A DNA stretch of 64,000 nucleotides from Certhia americana (Eukaryota > Chordata > Aves > Passeriformes > Certhiidae), in assembly GCA_018697195.1 (NCBI GenBank), contig JAGMWU010000084.1, forward strand, positions 30,812 through 94,811, read 5' to 3'. The translations under genes were made by a program, and so were the position numbers. Of this stretch, positions 10,918 to 23,200 are shown piece after piece. Numbering within the stretch: position 1 is the stretch's first letter; every line of letters begins with the position of its first letter. The notes under the pieces are model-generated. The model did no database searches and was not told the origin of the DNA. It was given only the letters and a program-made list of their open reading frames with translations.

Positions 10918-13900
10918 AAACAGCCACAAATCTATGATGTAGTGCTTATAATTTATGTGCTTAGTCTAGAGTTATTAAACTTTTTCCTTGGTAAATGGTT
11001 AAAACTGTGGTCAGAGTTGACTCACCTTGAGTAGATTAGTTATCACTTGTGTTAATATTTAATGGTATGGTACCAGGCTGTACCCTGTTCTTTTCAGAAC
11101 ACTCCCATATTGTTTTGACAGATAATGCATCTCCTGCATTTATACCAGGGATTTGGGATGAAGTGTTCTGTACGACCTCAAAGGTTAAGTGCTTCTTCCG
11201 TGTTTATCTTTGTGTTAGAGCTGCCATGGATCCTAACAGTGCAAACATTCAGATTCTAAGAGCCTAATTCTGGTCTTACAGTGATTACCAAAAAATTAGA
11301 AATAAATATGATTTTTTTAAAAAATAGAGTTCATTCCAGTTAGTTACCTGTATCTCACTGTGAAAAATATGCTGAGCCTTTTGAAGCTGTCCTGATGTCA
11401 AGGGACTGTGGCAGACCTTAGAGCTTACATTTCCTGTTTTTCCTGTCTGTCCCTTATGCTGTCTTTTCTGCAATCTCCTGTCACCAATGCTGGAGATCAG
11501 TTGCACCCCTGAGATGTGCTGCCTTCTGCTGCCACTTCCCCCTGGCCATGGCTCTGCCTCCTCAGATGTCTCTTGGTAATCCCTCATGTCCCTATGCACA
11601 GTCCCATCACATCTGCAAGGGAGACATGCTGATGCAAGGAATACTACAGCAGGTGCCTCTGTGCTGCAGAAACAGGGATCTGAAAAGATACCATGACAAT
11701 ATACAGATTCATTCTCTCTGGCACTTAGTTAAGCCTCTCCAATTTCTTCCCCTGCTCCCTTTGTTGTGTTTTTGTCACTTCACCGAGAAGACAGAGAGCA
11801 CATTTTCAGTAGTAAGGAGTACCTTGGCTGCCCCAGACTGCATGGCTCCTGTCTGTGGCCCAGGCAGCAGAGCCGGGCCTCCTTGTGGTTGGGAGAACAG
11901 CCAGTGTCCACCTGAGCTTCCACCAGCATCTAAAGGAGCAGGCATGGCACGGGCTCCTTGACAGCTCTGCCGTTGCCCTTTGCAGATGGGCTGATCCGCT
12001 GAGCACAAATGGTTTGTTCGCTGATTTGTAATTTCCACCATGGGACTAGTTTTCATGCTCATTAGTTTCCCGATCCAGTCCAAGCAGGACCATAGGAATG
12101 CCAGGACCAATATCGGGAAATGAGTGTGAACAGGATCTCAGAAGAATACAGGGAGTTTACTGTTGGGAGCTGCACTGGTGGGCTGAATTGCAGCCAGAGA
12201 TGTGCCAAGAGAAGTGCCTGGTTAGATTAAGTGCAAATAGTTTGATTAAACACTTTTTGAGGTGTCTCTCTGTTTCAGTTTTCCCTCTTGGACTTTTAGT
12301 GGTCTGGAGTGATTTTAGGACTCCAGAATGAACTTACATATCTGGTACTAAGGGTCTGTTTTAATAGTGTTTCTTTTCAAGTTCAGCATGTAGGATATTG
12401 CTGTATGTTTGTCAATTTGTTGGTAGCCAATTCTCACACCATTTAGAGGAGCTGGGAATAACACTAAATTTCTGGAGTGGGGCCTGAAATTTTTTTAATT
12501 GGTGAATATGTTTCAAAACCTTAATATACGTTACAGCCTGGTTGTAGCAAAGTAGGTTCTTTTAGATCATCACCCGTATGTGTCATAGTACCACTCCAGG
12601 TTGCACTTAAGTGGCCTGTCAGGTTTCTTCTTGGCTCCTCTGATGGTTGTTACTGTATGCTTTTGTGCAAGGGCTTCAGCTGTTGTCACAATCCAGCCTT
12701 TTTTGAGTAAAGTTATTGTATACTCTTGAAATATACATACCAATAGTAGCTCACAACTACCTGACTTGCTACATGAACTCTCATCTTAATACAATGAGGT
12801 CTTTATTCCCAGCTTCATCTTTGTATTTTGCTGTTTTTACTGACTTACTAGTATCTTTAATTACAATGTAAAGCTCATCCTGTGAATTTGACAACAGGTT
12901 CGAAATGTGCTATGCTCTTTTATATGTTCTTTTTCATGGGATAAAATTGCCATTTCTCTAGCATTGAAGAGCAGGAGAAACTCTGGCTGAATAGCTGTAT
13001 CAGAGTCATGTTTATGCTTACAGGCAGAACCAGTTTCACCCAGACAGAGCAGATATGCACTTAGATTTTGTCAAAACTCCTGGCTTTTACTAACATGCTT
13101 TTCTTAGTTTTTGTCTGTCTTTAAATGAAAGTCACTGAGGGGCATGGGTTTTTCTATTTCTGATTTCTATTTAGGCAACAGAGTAAGTGACCTAAATTTC
13201 AAGATGCTGAAGATCATAATATACTAGTTGAAATCCCCTTGGCGTTTGGTGTGTAAACTGCAACCAACTTTCAGCATGAACAACAATTCAGCACAACTGT
13301 ACAAGTTGTATGTTTTCCCAGGAAATGCATGTAGCCCTCATGCAGAGATCTTCCTCTACAATTAATGGTGTTAGTAACTTCTTGGTGCTTAGCCTGGCTC
13401 TGTGTTCCTTCACTGTTTCTGTGCAGTCCCTGCTGCTCACATGGGAGCATTCTGTTACCTCTCTGAAAACAATTCCCTTTTTGCCTGATGCTCTTTGGGA
13501 TAAGCTCAGGTGGTGACTTTCTGTCTGAAGCTTTGACTTGGCAGATGTGTCTGCTCTGCTTTCTCCCTTATGGAGCCTGTGGAAATCTCTGAGGAATTCC
13601 CATGCCTGTTCAGCCATGTTATGCTGGAAGTAGTTGCTAAGAATGCACTGTGCTCTTCAGATTTAAATGATGAGAAATCTGCTGCTGGTCTTGATGGTCT
13701 GTACTGACTGGTTATTTTCCCCCTGTTCCACCTGAAAACAAGAGATCTTCTTAATAGTGCTAGTAGACTGTAGAAATACTTCCTTAGTGATGGTACATTT
13801 ACGTCATATCTGTAATGATGGGGAAACAGGTGTTTTCAGAACTTCTGTTAGTCTTTAAAAAACAACAAATACAGGAGTTTTAAGACAAAGGCTTTTCAAA

Positions 13901-16571
13901 AAGTCATCTCTGTTTTCTTGACTTTTCCAGTCATTATCTCTGATAATAGGTATTTCTGCTAAATGTATAGTGAGTGTTACAATGTAGTTAGAAAAAACCC
14001 CACAAAAAATAAAGACCCATATGTTTAGTTCTACATAATAATATTCTAGAGCATCTGATATGCAGAGTTTGTTCCCAAGTTATTTTTCAGTTGGAATGCT
14101 TCCACCCAAAAAGAGTAGATGCGATTGAATGTCTAGGTATGCCTCATAGGTACTATACTTAGAAAAGCAGAGTTGCACTTTTAATTTTTTATTAGATATT
14201 TATTTCTGATTAGATATTTCAGTTTTGCCTACTTATACTTCCTAATATTTCTTATACTTCTGAAAACTTGTGTGTTTCTGTTTTAAAGTGAGGCTATATA
14301 ATGATAGTTGGATTGCAAAATGTGTAAGAAAAGAGAAGGCTTTTATTAGAAGTTATGAGCTGTATTTCCCAACAGGCAGGTCAGCATACTCTGCACGCCA
14401 GCCTCTTAAACGCAGTACCCCATAACACCCAGGGCAAGCATTCCATCTAATCCAGGGCTCACAGGAAAAAGTTCTTAGTCATTTATTCAGGGCACACCCA
14501 TTGCCTATTAAGAGGTATTTTTAGAAAGAAGCAGAAGTCCACAGCATGGCTCACAGAGACTATTTTGAAATACCTGGCTACATCCACACCCATGCTTGTA
14601 GCCTTTACTTGAAGAAACTTTTTAATTACGTTCATGAAGAATTGTGTCCAAGTTGAGCAACAGAGGACAAACTCTTAAGTATAATGGGCTACCTGTTGGG
14701 CAAGTGAATTGACTATTTTCAAAGAGGGGATATTCATGTGCTGAGCTGTACTAAAACCAAAACATCCAGGTACGTAACATCTTTGAAAGCAGACATAAAA
14801 CTTCACAAGATTTTTGTAGACTTGGCAAGCTAATTTGGGTTAGCTTGAGGTCAGGATGATGTATGCTGGAAGAGGAATGGAAATACTTGATCTGTCCTGA
14901 CATGGTTTATAGTGGCACCTGCAACAGCACCTCCGAACTGACAGTAATTTCCAGCAGGTTTGGGGAAACCTGTGCCACAGCCTTGTAACAGGGAGAGGGA
15001 ATTCCTTCCATTGGGATGGATTTAACTGGCTGCTCAAGTATGTTGTTGGCCAGGCGGAGTGGGTCATGCCTTGATCCTTTCAAAGAAAAGTGGTAGATTT
15101 TGGAGGCTGGGGAAAATCAGTGTATGCAGAGGCACATTTTAAAAGTGGAGCAAACATCACTGCTTTTGGAGTACAGATATAGAAAAAGTTGGGGTTTCCA
15201 GTTCTGGACAACAGATCATTAAAATGCCTCCTCAACATGAGGAAAGTCACAGGCCCTCCTCAGCCTGAGGACTTGCTGAACCACATGTTTTTGTCAAACA
15301 CCTTATCAGTAGACAGGTCATGATGGCTGTGCTGCCTTCTTTTGTGCCATCTCAAGTAGCAAAAGGTTTTGAGAGGCACCCAGTACAGCAGAGCAGCAGC
15401 AGCCCAGGGAGCTGTGTCCTGGAGCTCAGGACTAGGGTATCAGTTTTCCCACAAAGTAGAAGTTCAGGTGTGAGTATATTTGTCAGGATTTACAGGGCAC
15501 CTTGCTTCTACTGATGTCCTCTTGTGAGCAAGCAGGCTGGCACTCCAGGCTTTTTTCTTTGGCAGGTCATTTAGACATCATGTGCTGAAGGTAAAAAAGG
15601 GCTTTTCATAACTTTACATATTTCTCACAAACTGTTTTGACTGTTACATGTAAGCAAATTTCAAGTGTGTTATGAAAACCACCCTTCTATAACGCATCTG
15701 CAAGTGAAATCTTTTCTGTGTGAAGGAAGAAGATTTCCCCTCATGCAGCAACAATGACAGTATTAGAACTTTCTTACATTGGGTTGGGCAAATTGGGATG
15801 CTAATGCAGAAAACTTTTAATTCATAATGTTTGTATCTTACTCTAGAAGATTGATATAGGGAAGTGGGGAAAGATAGCTTGCTTTTGGGGGCTTGTATTA
15901 TGAAGAAATACATTCACTCTCTTGGTTTCAATATAAATTTCTAATAATGCCTTTTTCGTTTTTTAGAGCAGGAAGAAAAAGCATTTTCTCCTCCCTGGAG
16001 TGTGTGAATATTTGGGAAATGAGAAAGAATCATAGCTTTGACTCTAAAAGTTTTGGAGATTTCTAATGTTGAAGGTATATCTCTTATACCCAGTAAGAAA
16101 TTTCAGAGGCATGTGTTTTTTTTTCAGGTCTGATCAACTCTGAAAGTATGATTCAGACACAGAAGAATGAATCCATTGAAATTTTCAGCAACTTGCCATT
16201 CAGAAGAACTATTCCTTGGCACAGGTGAAAAGCAAGGCTCCAGTTCAAGTAAACTGTACAATGAATAGATTTTTAGTACTAATCAAAGTTTGATTTTATT
16301 GGAGAGATGTTCTTAGTATGAGATCATTTTGAATTTTGTGCTGAAAATATTGTTTTGCAACCTACAAAATAAAATTTGAAGAAAATTTCTAGTATTATTT
16401 AATTGATTTTTATAAACAACTTTATACATTTTCATAATTTCTTATTCCTAACTACCGCACAATGCTGTGAGCAATATGATGAAATTAGTACCTCTAGTTA
16501 TGTGAATAATGCCTGGATACACAGTGATTTTTACTGCTCTTTACTATGCAGTAACATGGGCCATGTTGTAG

Positions 16572-16965
16572 TGTGGAGAGGCTTTGCCTATGTTAAGGAG
16601 ACATCAGAGGCTTCTCTCACAGGATCCCCTGTTCTGTTATACCAATGTACTCCTGCTCTGCTCCCTCAGTCACCCTGTTATCCCCTCTCCATCCCTGTGC
16701 CCCTCAGTCACTCCTTCCCAATTCCCCACTGGCTCACATTCCCCAATCCCACCTTTGTAGCCTGATGCCCCCTGACAATTGGTCCCTGATGCTCTCCCAG
16801 CCCCCAGCACCCAAATACTTAAATCTGAACCCTTCCCATGAGCCTTGCCTTTGACCCTGGACTGTCTGCATGCGTGACTGGAATAAACATCTCCGTGCTC
16901 CCATACAAAGGCCCTTCCTGCTTCTCTTTACCATCACCACATCATCAGCTATCCCGGACGCAACA
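16572..16965 (+). mobile_element. solo LTR of an avian endogenous retrovirus-like element
   Basis: A 394-bp segment begins TGTGG and ends CAACA. It is flanked by TTGTAG on the left and TTATAG on the right, a 6-bp target-site duplication with one difference. Near its end it has AATAAA (16882-16887) in the context GGAATAAACATCTCC, as expected for the R region. The pyrimidine-rich body contrasts with its surroundings. No internal retroviral genes are present, so it is a solo LTR. The family name cannot be assigned by eye. Confidence 0.75.
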
Positions 16966-18555
16966 TTATAGTGTGGTAAATCTAATGCAATTGTAGCTGT
17001 GCTGCTGCTTTTTTCAGAAGCTGAGGCTGTGGAATTCAGCTTCACTTCAACTCAGTCTGTGCTGACCTGACAAGGGTTGGGTACTTAGAAAAACAGCCTG
17101 CCCAGATCTGATGCTAAGGGGCATTCTCAGTTGATTAACTTTTAGAGGTATTTTCTCTTCCCTTGCATACTCTGTAGTATGAGGAGGAATTCTGTCATTG
17201 GAGATTTTAATCTGCTTCTGTACATGTAATGATTATCAGACTTCCCTCACGAGTATTTGAAGTATGGCTCCATTGAATAATTTGGCTAAAAAATTGTTTG
17301 TTTTAATAACATTAGTTCTGGGATTTTTATGACATTAGTCTATGTGCTACTTTAAAAAAATTAAAATACTTAGAAAAAAGAAAATAACAATTGTTAAAGT
17401 AGTACAGCAGTAAAGACCTGCTTTAAAAAAGTAAAATTAGAAACAAGTAATCTGTGGATTGTAAATCACCTAAAAAGAAAAGAAAGGGAAGAGGTGCTCT
17501 GATAACTTAATCGAATTTTAAGCAAAAGTTTGAACGTGTTCGATTAAAAAATTACTGTGTAATAACTGTGTGATATTTTCCTCTTGCTTAACACTAACAT
17601 TGAATTTTTTTTCTTGGACAGTCAGAGAATAGTAAAAATGAGACAGTTAGTTTAAACCTTAGATTTCAGTCAGCATGATCACATAAGCAAATGGATGCTA
17701 TGGCACAGCTTGGAGTTGTTAAGTCTCTTTATCTGTAGGTGTTAATCTCTCTTGGCAGCTGTTTTGTTCAGAGCTGGTCTCTGTCTCATGGGGCAACATG
17801 TGCAGTACCAGCAGCATCCTAGCCAACCTCTCTTCCTTGGGTGGAGGGGAGAAGAGGGAGTCTGTTCTCAAACAAAGGGTACAGGAGCTCTCCCAAGAGC
17901 TCCTCTGCCTTTTGTGGCAGACATTCAGGCCCAGAATTCCTGTTCCCAGCTGAGAGCTCAGCATGGCAGGAACTGCACCAGTGTGTGTGTGGAGCAGAGC
18001 ACAGAAGGGCCCTACAGTGAAGCTCTCCAAGTATCCACCACACTGTTTTGCTTCCCAACGAGCTAGTTGTCAGCAGACATCTTTCTATTTAAGGGATTTG
18101 TTTCATTAGTGTGTTTGAGGGACAGAAATGAAATATTGGAGGCTGATGGGGTTTGCAGTCAGGTTAAATTCAATAAGGTCCTTGCTCAGTAAGATCTGGC
18201 TAGATGATTCTTGTACCTAAAAATCATCTTAATGCTTTGCATAATGACAGCTTTATTAAAGGAACATAAAATCCATAAGCACAGTGATTACTTATGCAGA
18301 GGTAGAAATTCCCATGTGTGTAAGTACCAGGCTGTGTTAGTGTGGGTTTGCATACTTTAGATAGATGTGTTTACTTAAATTTATTGGCAGTATTGTGTTT
18401 GAACCTAGCCAATTATTAGTTAAAAGGTTGGAATATCTTATGGATATAGGCATTATATAGCTATTGAGGACTTTGGCTCCATGTAGTATTTTGTCTTTCA
18501 TATGATAACACCTATAATTTCCAAGTATCTTGGTGTGTTTCAATTGTTTGAGATT
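16966..18555. other. intergenic region, nothing recognised
   Basis: No exon or recognisable repeat could be identified. Overlapping open frames near 17720-18066 on both strands appear to be chance ORFs. Confidence 0.55.
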
Positions 18556-18765
18556 ATCATAGCCCTCCAATGATACTCCCAGCACTGCCAGGGCCACCAT
18601 AACCCAAGTGCCACATCTACATAGCTTTTAAATACCTCTGGGGATGGGGACTCCACCACAAGTCTGGACAAACCTTTTGTTTAAGAAATTTTTCCAAATA
18701 TCTCATCTAAATATCCCTTGGCACAACTTGAGGGCACTTCTTTATGGCTTATACAACCAATTTGG
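18556..18765 (-). mobile_element. CR1 LINE fragment
   Basis: The text GGGGATGGGGACTCCACCAC, then AAGAAATTTTTCCAAATATC and CTTGGCACAACTTGAGGGCA, matches the conserved antisense segment of CR1 3' regions common in bird genomes. It is diverged and truncated. Orientation is inferred from the antisense reading. Confidence 0.8.
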
Positions 18766-20100
18766 AGTTGCTCTCCTTGAATTTCTCCAGTGCTGTATTA
18801 GTGTGAGGCATCTAGCCTAATACAGTCCTTTGCTTTAAGAAAGTGAGTATGGATTAGGATCCTATTTTTGTCATTTGCCTGTATGAATATATCATCTGGT
18901 TCCAGTAGAACAGTTCACAATATGGAGGTAAGTTTTATCTTATAGGTATATAGTAGTAAATTTTTAATTGAAACAGAACTTTTATGGGTGCTAAGGTTTA
19001 TTTCCTGCGTTTCAAGCAGTAGGAAATCTAGCTCTGAAAATGTACTGCCATTTGAACTGAGATTCATTACTTCACCGTGGTGGACCCTTAAGCTAATGCT
19101 GTGAGGCCTGCTTTCTGCTCAAATGCAACTGCATGAACTTTGGAACAGGACTTATTCCAGATAGCTAAGAACTTAGACCACAAATGAGAAAATACTTACC
19201 AATAAAACATGTTCTAGTGTCTGTGAAGACTATTTGAGAAGATGATCAGAGAGTCCAAACTATACTTCTTTTACATGACAGGATAGTTAATTTTTAAATT
19301 TTTAAAAATACATATATTCTGTTAATGTTAAGCTCTGCCTGACTAAAGGAACTTGTTTTTTGTTTCACACAAAGCCTTCTTAATGGAAATGGAGAACAGG
19401 AGTGGAGTTCCATCCCCTTCTGCCTGTTTTCTCATTCTGCAGAGCAGATGTGAGATTCCAGGAGAGAAGAGGCTGTCAGATGTGCGTTGGCCAAGTCCAG
19501 GAGGTGAGGGTGTTGCACACCTTCAGTGGCCTCAGCAGGTCACCTTTTGTCTATAGTTCACAGTCTAAGTTCAGCCTTGTGCCTCAGTTCCATGCAGAAC
19601 TATGCAAATGCAATATTGGTGGAGTTACTCTTGCGGTGCTGTGGCCATAGCTGAGCCTTTTTTCTTTAAGGCAGGGAAAGATAGAAGTGTCTCTCATGAT
19701 TCTAAGGTACTGGATGGGACTCCTTATCATTAAGATAAAATGACTCCATTAGCTGTGCAAAGTTATATAGCCCTGAAAACTGTGTACCCTCTAACCAGTG
19801 GTCATTACTTTTCTTTTTGCTCTTTGTAAGTATAATTTAAAATGTTAAGTATGATCTTTGAGTTCTTTGCAAGATGAGATTGTAAATTTTAGGTCTTCAA
19901 TTTATTTTGACAGAAAAGTAGAAATGTCTTATGTTTTTCTGATTAATATTTTATAGTCTTAATTAAAAAAAAAATCCAGATTCTGTGCTGGAAACATTAA
20001 TTCATTCATGATTCTAGTGTTATCAGGACTGAGTTACTAGCCATAAACTTTAGTAGAACCTTGTTGTTAATGTTACTTAGCAATGTACTGTTTAGACAGT
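18766..20100. other. intergenic region, nothing recognised
   Basis: AT-rich sequence with no supported gene or repeat. Confidence 0.55.
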
Positions 20101-20270
20101 TGTCATGGTTTAACCCAGCCAGCAGCTCAGCCCCACAGACCTGCTTGCTGACTCTGCCCTTGATGGGATGGGGAGACAGTTGGAGAGTTAGTAGTGAGGA
20201 AACTGATGGGTTGAGATAACAAGAGTTTAATAATTAAAATAATAGTAATAAATTGTAATGAAAATTGACT
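20101..20270 (+). mobile_element. avian LTR fragment
   Basis: It starts TGTCATGGTTTAACCCAGCC and continues through GGGATGGGGAGA and TGGGTTGAGATAACAAGAG to an AT-rich TTTAATAATTAAAATAATAG segment. This is the start of an LTR common in many bird genomes, as far as I recall. It is truncated in the AT-rich part and no partner LTR is seen. Confidence 0.7.
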
Positions 20271-23200
20271 GAAAACTAATCTCTGTTGTGATAATCTTTT
20301 TATTCATTGCACATTAATCATAGGCTGGATTAATCAGCAACCTACTTTAAAAGTCTGCATATGAAGAATGCTTTGTAATTGTAATGGCTTTGTAATTGTA
20401 ATGGTTTCACAGGACACACCTTAATTTTCCTTGAGCCTTTTGTATGTTGCTAAGTAGTGCTCCTTTAGTAAGCCTTGTCTTCATCTTTAAGCAGAGTGTA
20501 AAGCAGGATGTTTTGCCTGACAGACAAATACTATTGTTGACATGGTTGCAGTTTCCTCAAAGATGATGCCTACCTTTTTGAAGGGAAATTCCATCTGATT
20601 CAGTGCAGATGCTGGGGAAGGACTGTGGTATTTTGGGGGTTTTTTTGAGGGTTTTTTCTCCTCACTTTTAGAGGAAACTTCTAGTTTGTTTTGTTTGCTT
20701 TGTGCTTACGGAGAGCAGAGAGCAGGACTACTTTTCTGTAAAACAAGATATTTGGGTTATTTTATTTTTTAACTTACCACTTATGTCTGTTCGTGGGAGA
20801 ACTGTTTTGAAACTAACTCCTGAACCAAATCCCACCTGTTCAGTCAAAGCCCCAAGGTTTGACTTGGTGGGCATGATGCCTTAGCTCAGTTCCTCTTCCT
20901 GTAATTAAAGCCTTGTGCCACCAGGAATTGTTACTGAGCATTGTTGTCTTCCACCAAAGGCAGATGTCTCTCACCTAAGATGGTGTTTCAGGTGCTGTTG
21001 TGGAAGACTTGAGAGCTAGAGGTCACTGCAGGCAGAGGCCCATGAACGGGCCCACCAGAACCTGTTTGGTCACTGCCTGATTATCACTAGAGGGAGCTTG
21101 TGGAATTCTTGGGGTGCTCTGCCTTCTGAGCATGGCAGAAAGCCACATAGGCAGCATCTGACCCCTGGCAGTCAGAGGAGATGGCTGTGTGACAGAATGC
21201 TGCTCTGGAATGAACACATCTGTATTTTTGCAGCACTAAATTCCATGTTTTGGTACACGAATGGCACAGTTACTTTTAGCTTTAATTAAAGGAATAGAAA
21301 AGTCCTAATTCAGGAAATTATTATTTCCCCATCCTCCAAGCCAATTGCACTTCATTAGAATGGCATCATATCTGTGAGTTTGAAAAACCTTGTGAAAAGA
21401 GCAGCTGCATTAGAGTGCTGTCTCTAGTACCACATGGTAGACATGTCTTGTAGATTTACAGAGAATAGTCTCAGTTGTGTTGTTCCAGGATGTTACCTTA
21501 AAAAAGACTAAGAATCAATTAAATTATAATCAGCATTAAAAGTTATTTTCTTCTGCTTTGCTTCATTAAACGTTGCTTAGATGAACAAGGATCCTCTGTA
21601 GACTAATTTATTCTTTTATCATGGTTTTTAGTTGGTTCTTTGTGATTGTCTTATTAAATATTTATTTTTAATAATGTTTGGGGGGGTTTCTTAAAAATTC
21701 CATCCTTCTAAAAGTATGTGCTACCTTTGTATAACATTTTTGAGGTCTTGATTTATCCCTTGGAGGAACGTGACTGTGAAATTGATGGCTTTATCATGGA
21801 CAGCCACTTCGAGGACCGTCTTGTAGCAAAGATTCTGTGCACTGAGTGTATATTGTTAAATGGATTTCAAAATTCCAATTTAAATGATGATAGCAAAGAT
21901 TGATGGCAGGGTGGGATTGCAGTTTAGGAAATCATCTTTCTAGAGTCTTGTGGTCATGTCTGATTTGCTTTTCTGATTGTGATGTCTGATTCGACTGCTA
22001 CTGATGCTGAAATATATGCAAGTAAAGACCACAGGCTGTAATATCATGCTAATGTGAAAGACATGTTAAATTTTAAACATTCATTTCCCATCCTACTGCT
22101 ATGGAATCAATATGTAGACTGTTCCCAGCAAAGCAGCAGTTGTGGGATTGTTCAACTAGAATAATTAAAACATTTAATTGACATGAACTTACAAAAGGCT
22201 AATTCCAGAGGCGAGACAGCATGAGCAATATAGGAAGCATATGTTAAGGAAAAAAAAAGGTAAAAAATCTAGTCCTTTTCAGTTTTCTTTTTTTTTTTTA
22301 TTTTTTTTTTTTTTTCTGGATTAGAAATTCAGTACCAACAGGATCACTCTATGAGAAACACAAAGGTAATTAATGACTGACTTTTGCAAGACAAGACCCA
22401 AGGCCTTAATGCTGGTAATTTTTGTTCCATGTTTTCAATGTCTGTTTTTTTGTGGTTGCTGCAGGGGAAGGGAGACATCAGTGACACACTGAGTCAGAAG
22501 ACCATCTTTTCTTGTGCTGTGCTATGCAGACTTTGTATGCTAAGTTGATGCCAGTTTTCTGATCCATACAGCCATTACAAACACACAGTGTAGAAGAGAG
22601 GATGTTTATAGTACAGTGATGGTAATGCTTCATGCTTGTTTAACTTTTGCAAGAATGTCACACTTTTAGGGATAGACTAGAAATCTAAAATACAAACCTG
22701 TGTGTAAATAGTACAGTCCAAGGGAAACAATCTTTTGCTGACCATTTTGCAAGGCCAAGGTTTCCCCTACAGGCTGTTGCAGAAATAGAAAAAGGATTTG
22801 TTTGTCCTATGTCCTACTTTTATCATAATAACATTGTCGGAAGATTTAATGAATGCGGGCAACAGCATGGGTTTTGTATGTCACCAGAAAACAGTGTTTG
22901 AAGTGGTTTATTTGATTGTGGTATTGCAAGTCCAGGGTCAGCACCAGTTGTTCTTAAATAAGGTTTATTGGTTCTTTTTAAAGAGAGGGATTTCCATACA
23001 CTCATTTAGTGGTAGCTCTGCCCTGATTGTAAGCTTTTCAGTCTCCAAACTGGTTCGTTCACATGGAAAAACTATTTTTGTTGCATTGTTGCTGACTCTT
23101 TCTTGGTCAGCATTATTACTAATAAATTAAATGTTCTCTTTATGTGTCAGTGCGTGTTGTTATTTAGAAATGTGAGTGTTCACTCCAAGCTGACTTCTAT

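Larger units (their letters stand above)
1803..16571. other. intergenic region, no gene recognised
   Basis: This is AT-rich sequence upstream of TM4SF4. Several open frames of 60-150 codons occur on both strands, but none has a recognisable domain, homologous exon pattern or consistent splice sites, and they look like chance ORFs. Simple repeats inside are listed separately. The first few hundred bases beyond 1802 should hold the TM4SF4 promoter, but I could not identify a clear TATA box. Confidence 0.6.

Noticed and set aside
11548..11961. 137-codon plus-strand open frame
   Set aside because: Low-complexity content and overlapping long frames on the other strand. No homology recognised.
21718..21903. 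61-codon open frame with an acidic, protein-like composition (EERDCEIDGF...)
   Set aside because: I could not connect it to any family, splice pattern or neighbouring exon, so it is not annotated as a gene.
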